From NCBI RefSeq assembly GCF_002367995.1, contig NZ_AP018207.1:124001-188000 (forward strand): DNA of 64,000 bases. The letters are read 5' to 3'. This document shows, in pieces, positions 56,648 through 64,000 of this stretch. Position 1 is the first letter of the stretch; every line of letters starts with the position of its first letter. This stretch comes from Calothrix brevissima NIES-22 (GTDB lineage Bacteria > Cyanobacteriota > Cyanobacteriia > Cyanobacteriales > Nostocaceae). The translations under genes were made by a program, and so were the position numbers. A model generated the notes under the pieces. The model searched no databases, was not told where the DNA came from, and saw only the letters and a list, made by a program, of their open reading frames with translations.

Positions 56648-57124
56648 TTATCTGTTAGGTTTGATGGGAGATATTTGGACATCTAAAGGAACTCTCACCT
56701 TGAGAGATTTTTGAAAATAGTCGCGGCTATAATAATTTTGCCGACCGCTATTATCTAAAAATTGAGTGAAGCTTTGCAACATAATTTGAGAGCCAGCATA
56801 ATCTAAAGTTAATAATGTATTGGAAAAACCTTGATTATAGTTAGCTGTTGCATAGGTATGGTTAGTATCTTGCACATTCAAACCATAGGTAACAACTGAT
56901 GTTGTTCCCCAATCACAATCTGTGGGATGACATTTACCAAACACTTGAATGTTTAATTTATTGCTACCTGCTGAGGTAACAACTAAGCGAGTCACACCAC
57001 GAGTATTGCTATCTTTATTCACCCAAGTACCGATGAAATCAGCAGGTGCTGCTAATGTAGGACTAATTAGAGAAGCAGCTAAACTTACACTAGAAGCAGC
57101 AATCATCAAATAACGTTTCAACAT
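56648..57124 (-). CDS. Secreted lipocalin-like hypothetical protein
   Basis: A 158-aa protein with a clear signal peptide (1-25, cut after TLA-A). The mature domain starts with FIGTWVNKDSNTRGVTRLVV, a pattern of small beta-barrel or lipocalin-like secreted proteins, and has a CHPTDCDWG motif with a likely disulfide. A C-terminal basic tail (VRVPLDVQISPIKPNR) follows. No enzyme signature. It lies 94 bp downstream of another secreted protein gene on the same strand, so the two may be co-transcribed. Confidence 0.65.
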   Translation of the reverse strand: MLKRYLMIAASSVSLAASLISPTLAAPADFIGTWVNKDSNTRGVTRLVVTSAGSNKLNIQVFGKCHPTDCDWGTTSVVTYGLNVQDTNHTYATANYNQGFSNTLLTLDYAGSQIMLQSFTQFLDNSGRQNYYSRDYFQKSLKVRVPLDVQISPIKPNR

Positions 57125-57218
57125 TTTATGACTCCATTATTAGTAATTTAATTTGTGATTTGTCTAGAAATATGAAATAGATATTGGCATAAATTAGTAA
57201 TATCAATTTCCTAATTTA

Positions 57219-58019
57219 TTACTGCCATTTTTCACTCCAAGCACCTGTAACTTTAAAACCGCCACCTACAGGGGTTAACTGCAATGAACCCCAACCAAAG
57301 GTGTTACAAATAGGGCCTAAACCATTACCGCAAATATCACCAGCACCATAACCATTAAATGAACGAGTACCGATGTGGGAATAAGTAGAACCGCCCCAAT
57401 TACCGTTACCAAACCAAGTGGTATTCTTGAGTCCGACACGGAGAACACAACGCAATCCTTCACCGTTGCGAGTTCCATTTAAATCGGAAACTTTGTATTC
57501 ATCAAAATAGCCACCACAAGTTTTTGGTCTGGGTAAAGGTTGATAGTTAGTATCTGAGACTAATTGCCATTCTTCATTCCATGCACCAGTGACACGAATA
57601 GTTGAAGAACTGATGAATTGGACGTTGAGATTTCCGGGAAAGTTATTGTGAATATCTTCGCCATTTCCGTTAATATCCGATGCAAAGCCGACAAGGTTAG
57701 CACCTCGGTAAATTGCCTGTCCTACGTGACGGTAAGTAGCGCCACCCCAATTACCTTCGCCGTACCAGGCTAATCTGGGGATTTTCGTTCCTGGTCTACC
57801 TTCACTGAGTTTGACGCAACGGATACCTTGACCTTGACGGTTATCTAAAGGCTTAACAATGTAAGTCCGCAGATGGGGGCCACAATTAAAGCTGGGTACT
57901 TGAGTCAAATGTATATTTTTAATTACAGGAATTTGCGCTACCGCACTAGTTACTGTAGTTAGGGCTACCATACTAGCAAGTGCTAAAGATTTCATTGAAA
58001 GTCGCAACATGATTCTCAT
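57219..58019 (-). CDS. Secreted protein with duplicated Cys/Trp-rich domain
   Basis: A 266-aa protein from the ATG at 58019; the frame extends nine codons up to a GTG. The signal peptide ends near SAVAQ. The mature part is two homologous units of about 110 residues. Each has an N-terminal Cys (NCGPHL, TCGGYF), then GQGIRCV or GEGLRCV, then W(Y/F)GxGNWGG(A/S)TYxH(V/I)G, and ends TGAW(N/S)E(E/K)WQ. The invariant Cys pairs suggest one disulfide per unit. Function unknown; a secreted ligand-binding or lectin-like role would fit. It is divergent from the sigma factor gene, with starts 73 bp apart. Confidence 0.65.
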   Translation of the reverse strand: MRIMLRLSMKSLALASMVALTTVTSAVAQIPVIKNIHLTQVPSFNCGPHLRTYIVKPLDNRQGQGIRCVKLSEGRPGTKIPRLAWYGEGNWGGATYRHVGQAIYRGANLVGFASDINGNGEDIHNNFPGNLNVQFISSSTIRVTGAWNEEWQLVSDTNYQPLPRPKTCGGYFDEYKVSDLNGTRNGEGLRCVLRVGLKNTTWFGNGNWGGSTYSHIGTRSFNGYGAGDICGNGLGPICNTFGWGSLQLTPVGGGFKVTGAWSEKWQ

Positions 58020-58092
58020 CCGGTGTAGTAAAGTTTGTGGAGGCACTTTATTAATGCCTTCACTACTTCTCTAGGTAGGCTTTACGTTTTTT

Positions 58093-59265
58093 ATGCACCC
58101 TCGGCAAAGCATCATTGAAAATTTTTCAACTTTTGTGCAATTTGTTGCCGATCGCTTTAGTCATTGGGCGACAGAATCAAAATTGCGTAGTAGTATGCAA
58201 AGTTGTCTCAAACGCACACCGCAAGAAACTTCGGAGTATTTTTGGGCGCTTTACTGGTATAAGTTTTGGCAAATTCCAGAAACTCAATCTTTAGCAAAGC
58301 AACATCTGGCGGCTTATTTGCAAGAGTCTTGCTATTGGGTATCGCAAAAAACCGTCAATAGTTTTGCTAGTACCCAGTATCAATTATCAGATTGTTTTCA
58401 AATAGCGATCGCGCAAATCGATCGCGTCCTCAAAGGTTTTAACCCCAATCACGGCTATACTCTCAAAAACTACGCCAGCCCAATTTTTGCTAGCGCCATT
58501 CGCGAAACTTTACGCCAACGTCATGAAGTCGATATCTGTACAGATTGGGCTTTGTTACGCAAAATCTCTCAAAAGCGTTTACAGGAAGCGTTGCAAACTG
58601 CGGGTTTAACTAAAGATGATGTTCATAGCTACATCCTAGTGTGGAACTGTTTTAAAACTTTGTATGTTCCCACCAGTACCGGAACCTCGCGCCAACTTTC
58701 TCGACCAGACGATCGCCTTTGGGATGCGATCGCTAAAGCTTACAATAGCCAAAGTAGCCAACAGCAAAACATTGCTACTTTAGAAAAGTGGTTACTTCAT
58801 GCAGCTAAAACCACCCGCAAATATCTTTATCCCAGCGCCGAATCTCTCAATATCACTCAAGGTAGTGACGATTCTTGGGAATTACTCGATAATTTGCCCG
58901 GAAATCAACAACCATCCTTAATTGAAGAATTTATTGCCCAAGAAGAACAAACAACTAGAACTGCGCAACAAACTGAAATTAACCAGATTTTAAGGAATGC
59001 GATCGCTCAATTAGAACCAGAGGCGCAACAGATTCTTCAACTGTACTACACTCAAGGACTCAACCAGGATAAAATCGCCAAACACTTAGAAATCAAGCAG
59101 TATACTGTGTCACGGCGATTGACCAAAGCCAGGGAAAATTTACTCAAGTCTTTAGCGACTTGGAGTCGAGACACCCTGCATATTTCCCTCACGCCCGACC
59201 TACTCAAAAGTATGAGTACAGTAATGGAAGAATGGTTACAAAGCTATTTAGGGCATGGGGCATAG
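58093..59265 (+). CDS. Sigma-70 family RNA polymerase sigma factor
   Basis: A 390-aa protein. The N-terminal two thirds are helical, with a weak region-2-like part (LKGFNPNHGYTLKNYASPIFASAIRETLRQR). The C-terminal region 4 is clear: LEPEAQQILQLYYTQGLNQDKIAKHLEIKQYTVSRRLTKARENLL (about 310-355), a helix-turn-helix for the -35 element. I place it among the alternative (group 3/ECF-like) sigma factors; no cyanobacterial Sig letter is assigned. The next gene on the strand, 129 bp away across an STRR array, is a DUF1822 protein, a pairing that I recall from other cyanobacteria and which suggests a regulator-partner unit. Confidence 0.8.
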   Translation: MHPRQSIIENFSTFVQFVADRFSHWATESKLRSSMQSCLKRTPQETSEYFWALYWYKFWQIPETQSLAKQHLAAYLQESCYWVSQKTVNSFASTQYQLSDCFQIAIAQIDRVLKGFNPNHGYTLKNYASPIFASAIRETLRQRHEVDICTDWALLRKISQKRLQEALQTAGLTKDDVHSYILVWNCFKTLYVPTSTGTSRQLSRPDDRLWDAIAKAYNSQSSQQQNIATLEKWLLHAAKTTRKYLYPSAESLNITQGSDDSWELLDNLPGNQQPSLIEEFIAQEEQTTRTAQQTEINQILRNAIAQLEPEAQQILQLYYTQGLNQDKIAKHLEIKQYTVSRRLTKARENLLKSLATWSRDTLHISLTPDLLKSMSTVMEEWLQSYLGHGA

Positions 59266-59268
59266 GAG

Positions 59269-59367
59269 ACTGTTGACTGTTGACCGTTGACTGTTGACCG
59301 TTGACTGTTGACCGTTGACTGTTGGCTGTTCCTTCTTACTACTGACAACTGACAACTGACAACTGAC
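59269..59367. repeat. Heptamer tandem repeat array (GTTGACT/GTTGACC, then ACAACTG)
   Basis: About eight units of TGTTGAC alternating with CGTTGAC, a short break, then four units of the inverse ACAACTG. As the two halves are complementary, the array can fold into a hairpin. It lies in the leader of the DUF1822 gene. Confidence 0.85.
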
Positions 59368-59394
59368 TATTAACAATTTCCCGGAGGAACCGCC

Positions 59395-60558
59395 ATGACT
59401 GCAATGATTTTTGCCAATCCCACAGATTTATTGTTAGAAATTCCCGTTAACGTGCAAAATCGGGCGGATATTCAGAGTCCATCTTTTTCTAACCCCCTTT
59501 CTCGCTATCAAGGCTATATTAATGAACTTTGCCTTGGCGCAGTCTTGCCTTGGTTGCAAGAAGATTTTGCACCACAGGCAAAGGTCTGGCCAACTACCAC
59601 TGCTTTACCTAGTTTTTGGGAACTGGTAAATGGAACCGCAGTCTTAATAGACGACAAACGCTTTATTTTAGTTCCCAGTGAAACCATAGATTTAAGTGAA
59701 ATCCGCGTACCCCAAGAATGGGTGGATTTACTTAGCTGGTCTGGTGATTATTATTTAGCTGTGCAAGTGGAAGCAGATGAAGGCTATGTCAGGGTTTGGG
59801 GCTATTGTACTCACGCACAACTGAAGGAAAAAGGAAATTACGATCCAGGCGATCGCACTTATTCCCTAGATAGTACTGAACTAATTAATGACATTACTGT
59901 ATTAGCCCTCACCCAAGAACTTTGCCCGCAAACAGCTACGCGCAGTGCAATCGCAACTTTGCCCAGCCTACCACAACCACAAGCTCAAAACCTCATTGCC
60001 CGCCTGGGAAAGTCCGAAATCGTGACACCGCGTTTAGAGATTCCTTTTCAACTTTGGGGTGGATTAATTGAACATGGGGGTTGGCGAAAAAGCTTATATC
60101 AACAGCGTTTGGGAATTCCTGAACAATGGTCTATTTTACAATGGTTGCAAAGTGGCGTCTCTCAATTAGCGGAAAATATCGGCTGGGAACGATTAAATAT
60201 GCAATTGAATTTTTCGGGTAGTAGAGGTGTAGAAGAAACACAACCTGATTCTATCCTGTCTCGCCAATTAGCGATCGCCGGACAAACATATGAACTCCTA
60301 GTTATCCTCCAAGGCGAACCAGATGAACCCATTTGGCGTTTTCAATTGCGTAACGCCACAGTAGGCGCAGCTATCCCTGGTGGCTTTAAGTTGCGATTAC
60401 TCACCGAAGATTTACAACCCTTTCCTAATAATGAAGATATCGCCGCAACTGCTGTAGAGCAACTTTTTGTAGAAGTTGCCCTAGAACCAGGTGAAGGTAT
60501 AGTCTGGGAAATAGAGCCACTGCCAGATAATTATGACCGAGAAATACTCAAATTTTAA
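59395..60558 (+). CDS. DUF1822 family protein
   Basis: A 387-aa soluble protein without membrane spans. It has the hallmarks of the cyanobacterial DUF1822 family: a helical N-terminus with YINELCLGAVLPWLQ, then FWELVNGTAVLIDDKRFILVPSE, DLLSWSGDYYLAVQV and VRVWGYCTHAQLKEKG. The C-terminal half has LARLGKSEIVTPRL and FQLWGGLIEHGGWRK. Function is not known. A strong GGAGGA ribosome site sits six bases before the ATG. It follows the sigma factor gene, so it may regulate, or be regulated by, that sigma factor. Confidence 0.85.
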   Translation: MTAMIFANPTDLLLEIPVNVQNRADIQSPSFSNPLSRYQGYINELCLGAVLPWLQEDFAPQAKVWPTTTALPSFWELVNGTAVLIDDKRFILVPSETIDLSEIRVPQEWVDLLSWSGDYYLAVQVEADEGYVRVWGYCTHAQLKEKGNYDPGDRTYSLDSTELINDITVLALTQELCPQTATRSAIATLPSLPQPQAQNLIARLGKSEIVTPRLEIPFQLWGGLIEHGGWRKSLYQQRLGIPEQWSILQWLQSGVSQLAENIGWERLNMQLNFSGSRGVEETQPDSILSRQLAIAGQTYELLVILQGEPDEPIWRFQLRNATVGAAIPGGFKLRLLTEDLQPFPNNEDIAATAVEQLFVEVALEPGEGIVWEIEPLPDNYDREILKF

Positions 60559-60630
60559 AATTCGGCATAGCTTTTTTATAGATACTAAGATGGAGGATTA
60601 TTTTTTCAATCCACTGCAAATTAAAAAGCC

Positions 60631-61098
60631 ATGAGAGAAAAACCAAAAAAACAAATGCGTATCTGGGCGATGTTTTGCCATCTCTCAGCTTTATGTGCGT
60701 GGATGTTATTATTTTTTTTGGTATTTCTCGGTATTCCCTTATATCTCCCGTTAAATATCTTATTCCCACTAATAATTTGGCGCTGGAATAAATCCAAATC
60801 TCCTTGGGTAGATTTTCAGGGTAAAGAATCTTTAAATTTCCAAATTTCTCTCACAGTTTATATTTTGATTATAATTATCCTGTCATTGCTGATGCTTCTG
60901 ACTATTTGTGGTATAGCAATAACAACTAATAGTACAGGACAAGAAATCAAAGCATTTTTAGATATTTTATTATTTCTCTGGTTCGCAATTACATCATTAA
61001 TGATATTACTACAAATATTTTTAGTAACTTTTGCCGCAGTCAAAGCTTATAAGGGCGAACATTATCGCTATCCTTGGACAGTGAGATTTCTCAGATAA
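60631..61098 (+). CDS. DUF4870-type small membrane protein
   Basis: A 155-aa protein with three or four membrane spans: MFCHLSALCAWMLLFFLVFLG, LPLNILFPLIIWRW, YILIIIILSLLMLLTI and WFAITSLMILLQIFLV. The order AMFCHLSAL, then IPLYLP, then WRWNKSKSPWVDFQGKESLNFQIS, then the C-terminal AAVKAYKGEHYRYPWTVRF is typical of DUF4870/Tic20-like proteins. Function unknown; it is 72 bp downstream of the DUF1822 gene. Confidence 0.85.
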   Translation: MREKPKKQMRIWAMFCHLSALCAWMLLFFLVFLGIPLYLPLNILFPLIIWRWNKSKSPWVDFQGKESLNFQISLTVYILIIIILSLLMLLTICGIAITTNSTGQEIKAFLDILLFLWFAITSLMILLQIFLVTFAAVKAYKGEHYRYPWTVRFLR

Positions 61099-61321
61099 AA
61101 TCAAAGTATTTTTTAAGTAAATATCCTAGGGGCAAAGCTTGAATTCTTTGTCCCGCAAGGAAATCAAGTTCTTTTCTCATAGCAAAAGTCATCTGTACAC
61201 TAAGTGTTCCCGAAGGGTAGATGACTAAATTTATTTGCATATACTGAGTCTACTTCAGTAGACTTGAGCTATTAGCCTGGGAATTAATTCCCAGGCAGGT
61301 AACTATATATAACTAAGATAA

Positions 61322-61504
61322 CTAATCTATAGTTTTTTTGATTTCATCTTTGATGTTTTCTGCAGTGTGAGTGATTTTGGCATCAGCTTGCTTGGCTTTA
61401 CCTTCAGCCTTATCTGCTGGATTACCAGTGACTTCACCGACGATTTCTTGAAGTTTACCTTCAATATTTTTAGCAGTAGCTTCTACTCTTTTTTCAATAC
61501 TCAT
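61322..61504 (-). CDS. CsbD-family stress protein
   Basis: A 60-aa, highly charged, Cys-free protein with the CsbD pattern: RVEATAKNIEGKLQEIVGEVTGNPADKAEGKAKQ. The family is induced by general stress in many bacteria; its molecular role is not known. The C-terminus (NIKDEIKKTID) is helical. It is a stand-alone gene in a short AT-rich region. Confidence 0.9.
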   Translation of the reverse strand: MSIEKRVEATAKNIEGKLQEIVGEVTGNPADKAEGKAKQADAKITHTAENIKDEIKKTID

Positions 61505-61843
61505 AGTTTTTCTTGTCAGTCTTAGCTGTATTTATGGACAAGAAATAATCTATGATATCGGCTAACATCATGTATCTATCATGAGATAGCTTATTGATTT
61601 AGCACTATCGTTACTTGGGATAGATGCAAAATCAAAAAGTATATATTAGAGAATAGTATATGTGGATTTTGATGATTTCAGGTAGCAGATACATTAATAA
61701 AATTTTACACGTAAAAAATTTTTTGGAGTCAAAAAAGTGATTTTTAATCTAAGGAAAGTATAGGAGTGAAGTTCCAGAAATGTCTAATACAATTTGGGAT
61801 ATATAATAGGCGGTTAGGCGATCGCCTCTGTAGATAGTTGCAG
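61505..61843. other. Spacer between the CsbD gene and the P-type ATPase gene
   Basis: A 339-bp AT-rich spacer with weak dyad sequence (CATGAGATAGC region) and no gene, RNA or repeat that I can support. Confidence 0.5.
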
Positions 61844-64000
61844 TTAAACATTGGAGTAGAGGTACGATCCTATAATCCGGCTCGCATTTAAAATAGCCAG
61901 TAGGGCTACACCAACATCGGCAAACACAGCTTCCCATAATGTTGCTACTCCAATGCTTCCTAGCGCAATAAAGATTGCTTTAATCCCTAGTGCCACCACA
62001 ATGTTTTGCAATACAATCTGGCGAGTTTTGCGGGCAACTGCGATCGCTTCTGCTACTTTAGAAGGAGCATCTGTCATGAGCACGATATCAGCAGTTTCAA
62101 TGGCAGCATCCGACCCTAACCCACCCATTGCTATACCCACATCAGCTCTAGCAATTACAGGCGCATCATTAATGCCATCGCCGACGAATGCGAGTTTTGC
62201 TTTGCCAGATAGATCTAGCAGTTTTTCGATTTCGTCTACTTTTCCTTCTGGTAGCAATGAGGCGATGAAAGTATCTAAACCGAGTTGACGAGCCACTGCG
62301 GAAGCAACCACTTGATTATCTCCTGTCAGCATCACAGTTTTCTCTACACCCATGCGTTTCAAATCTCGAATGGCTTGAGGAGCATCTTCTTTGATTTCGT
62401 CTGCAATGAGAATGTATCCGGCGTAGCATCCATCTACTGCCAGATGAACCACCGTACCTGCGACATCGCAATTGTCATGATTAATGTTTTCCCGATGTAA
62501 CAGGCGATCGTTGCCTGCGATCACGACTTGATTTTGCACAACTGCCCGGATGCCATGCCCAGGAATTTCTTCGTAATCTGTAACCTCAGAAAAGGTAATT
62601 GGTTGAGCATAAGCTTCACGAATCGACTGTGCCACCGGATGATTGGAATGAGATTCCGCTTTTGCTGCTAGAGTCAGCAATTCTGACTCAGAAAACCCAT
62701 TTTTTGTGACAATTTCGGTAACTTTAAAAGTGCCTTTGGTTAAGGTTCCCGTTTTATCAAACACAACGGTTTTGACTGTAGTCAGCGCATCTAGAAAGGT
62801 GGAGCCTTTGACCAAAATTCCCCGCTTGGCAGCTCCTCCTATGCCACCAAAATAACCCAGAGGAATGCTAATTACCAATCCGCAAGGGCAGGAGATTACA
62901 AGCAGCACCAAGGCACGATATACCCAGTCGGCTCGATTTGCTCCGGGAATTAGTAGGGGTGGTAACAGAGCAATCCCTAGGGAGAGAAAGACAACAACGG
63001 GTGTATAGTAGCGGGCAAATTTGGTAATAAATTTCTCAGTAGATGCTTTTTTGCTGGTGGCATTTTCCACTAAGTCCAGCACCTTGGCAATCGATGATTC
63101 GCCAAACAGTTTTGTGACTCGAATCGTCAGCACACCTGAAGAATTAATCATGCCTGCGAGAATGGGATCTCCAGCTTTTAGGGTGCGGGGAACTGACTCT
63201 CCTGTGAGGGCTGAAGTATCTACTTGCGAGTTACCTTCGAGAATTTCGCCATCAAGGGGTACTTTCTCGCCTGGTTTCACTAAAATTAAGTCCCCAACGT
63301 TGACTTTTTCTGGAGAAACCTGTTTGACTGTGCCATTTATTTTCAGGTTAGCTGTATCGGGACGAACTTCTAGCAAGGCTTTAATCGAACGGCGCGATCG
63401 CCCCACTGAGTATTCCTGAAATAACTCCCCAACCCGAAAGAACAGCATTACAGCAACGGCTTCGGGAAGTTGATGAATGGCAAGTGCGCCCAGGGTGGCG
63501 ATCGTCATCAAAAAGTTTTCATCAAAGATTTGTCCTCTGAGAATATTGCGTCCAGCCGTTTTAAGTACTGTCCAACCACTCAACAAATAGGCAGGAATAA
63601 TGACGGCAAATTCAGCAATGTTGTCAGGCGTGTTATGTAAGGGTTTTTCAAACAGAATGGCAATGGTAAAAAGTGCCACAGCGATGATTACAGGTGGTAG
63701 TTCTTTCTTAAAATTAAATTCGCCAGCACCATGACTGTGACTATGATCTTGTTCATCTTCCTCGTCATGCTCGTTGTGAGTATGACCATCCTCATGACTA
63801 TGCCCTGCATGATCGTGGTGATGGTTGTGCTTAGTAGCAGCTTTAGATGCGGGCGATTTCATGTTTTCAATGGTGTAACCCAAGGATTTTACTCGCTCTT
63901 GGATAGTTGCCTCGCTTACCTGCTTTGGATCGTAAGTTACAGTTAAACGCCCTGTTGCTACTATTACAGATGCCTCAGTTACCCCTCTCAATCGTTCTAG
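61844..64000 (-). CDS. P1B-type heavy-metal ATPase, Zn/Cd/Pb type (5' end outside window)
   Basis: 718 codons are visible; the frame is open to base 64000, so the true start lies further right. The C-terminal part of an HMA domain (VTEASVIVATGRLTVTYDP) is followed by a His/Asp-rich stretch (HNHHHDHAGHSHEDGHTHNE), a metal buffer typical of ZiaA/AztA-like pumps. Then come the actuator motif LTGESVP, the transmembrane metal site SCPCGL, phosphorylation at DKTGTLTKG, the HP motif SHSNHPVAQ and the hinge GDGINDAPVIA. The CPCGL site marks Zn, Cd, Pb or Co export, not copper (CPC-A). It exports toxic metal across the plasma membrane with ATP. No SmtB-type regulator is seen in the window. Confidence 0.95.
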   Translation of the reverse strand, partial: LERLRGVTEASVIVATGRLTVTYDPKQVSEATIQERVKSLGYTIENMKSPASKAATKHNHHHDHAGHSHEDGHTHNEHDEEDEQDHSHSHGAGEFNFKKELPPVIIAVALFTIAILFEKPLHNTPDNIAEFAVIIPAYLLSGWTVLKTAGRNILRGQIFDENFLMTIATLGALAIHQLPEAVAVMLFFRVGELFQEYSVGRSRRSIKALLEVRPDTANLKINGTVKQVSPEKVNVGDLILVKPGEKVPLDGEILEGNSQVDTSALTGESVPRTLKAGDPILAGMINSSGVLTIRVTKLFGESSIAKVLDLVENATSKKASTEKFITKFARYYTPVVVFLSLGIALLPPLLIPGANRADWVYRALVLLVISCPCGLVISIPLGYFGGIGGAAKRGILVKGSTFLDALTTVKTVVFDKTGTLTKGTFKVTEIVTKNGFSESELLTLAAKAESHSNHPVAQSIREAYAQPITFSEVTDYEEIPGHGIRAVVQNQVVIAGNDRLLHRENINHDNCDVAGTVVHLAVDGCYAGYILIADEIKEDAPQAIRDLKRMGVEKTVMLTGDNQVVASAVARQLGLDTFIASLLPEGKVDEIEKLLDLSGKAKLAFVGDGINDAPVIARADVGIAMGGLGSDAAIETADIVLMTDAPSKVAEAIAVARKTRQIVLQNIVVALGIKAIFIALGSIGVATLWEAVFADVGVALLAILNASRIIGSYLYSNV

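Noticed and set aside
61749-61937. 62-codon frame at the 3' end of the P-type ATPase gene
   Set aside because: Overlaps the ATPase in another frame; its Cys-rich look comes from reading the antiparallel repeats of that gene's codons.

Overview
The window looks like the chromosome of a filamentous, heterocyst-forming-type cyanobacterium (Nostoc/Calothrix/Tolypothrix-like). The HIP1 octamer GCGATCGC is scattered through genes and spacers. There are GTTGACT-type heptamer tandem repeats, a light-dependent protochlorophyllide reductase, a PEP-CTERM protein, CHAT and caspase-like proteases, and many small inverted-repeat elements. I saw no rRNA, tRNA or CRISPR array.

Layout. 1-7.6 kb: the start of an MFS transporter running off the left edge, two small secreted or membrane hypotheticals, a double-DUF305 lipoprotein, por, and a membrane M28 peptidase. 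7.8-32.7 kb: a minus-strand NRPS/PKS lipopeptide cluster. In transcription order it reads FAAL-ACP-C-A-PCP, C-A-PCP-C-A-PCP, KS-AT-ACP, KS-AT-KR-DH-ACP-C, MFS exporter, MbtH-like protein. If colinear, a fatty acid is activated as acyl-AMP, three amino acids are added (the second probably Ala) and two malonate units follow. No thioesterase or reductase is visible. The line ends in a condensation domain with an intact HHxxxDG motif, so release by that domain is plausible. The KR-less PKS keeps a relic of a KR structural subdomain.

33-44.7 kb: an island of caspase-fold proteases. It holds a coiled-coil protein, a decayed caspase N-terminus, a CHAT protease in an operon with a membrane-anchored beta-sandwich/coiled-coil protein, a caspase-nSTAND-TM-FGE protein with a small downstream partner, and a TPR-CHAT protein whose TPRs are encoded by about nine 120-bp DNA repeats. 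This is the best candidate for a poorly described signalling or conflict system.

45-64 kb: a ModA-like binding protein behind a cluster of TTGGTAA operator-like motifs, a PEP-CTERM protein, a CARDB-subtilisin, a P-loop kinase-like ATPase, a vWA protein whose signal peptide is cut by an in-frame stop, a DUF442 phosphatase-like protein, secreted hypotheticals, a sigma factor with a DUF1822 partner, DUF4870 and CsbD proteins, and a Zn/Cd-type P1B ATPase running off the right edge.

At least five distinct MITE-like inverted-repeat elements lie in the spacers. One, between the two PKS genes, is flanked by a 10-bp direct repeat. Another occurs twice, 46 kb apart in opposite orientation. Domain and family calls rest on motifs read by eye; no database search was possible.
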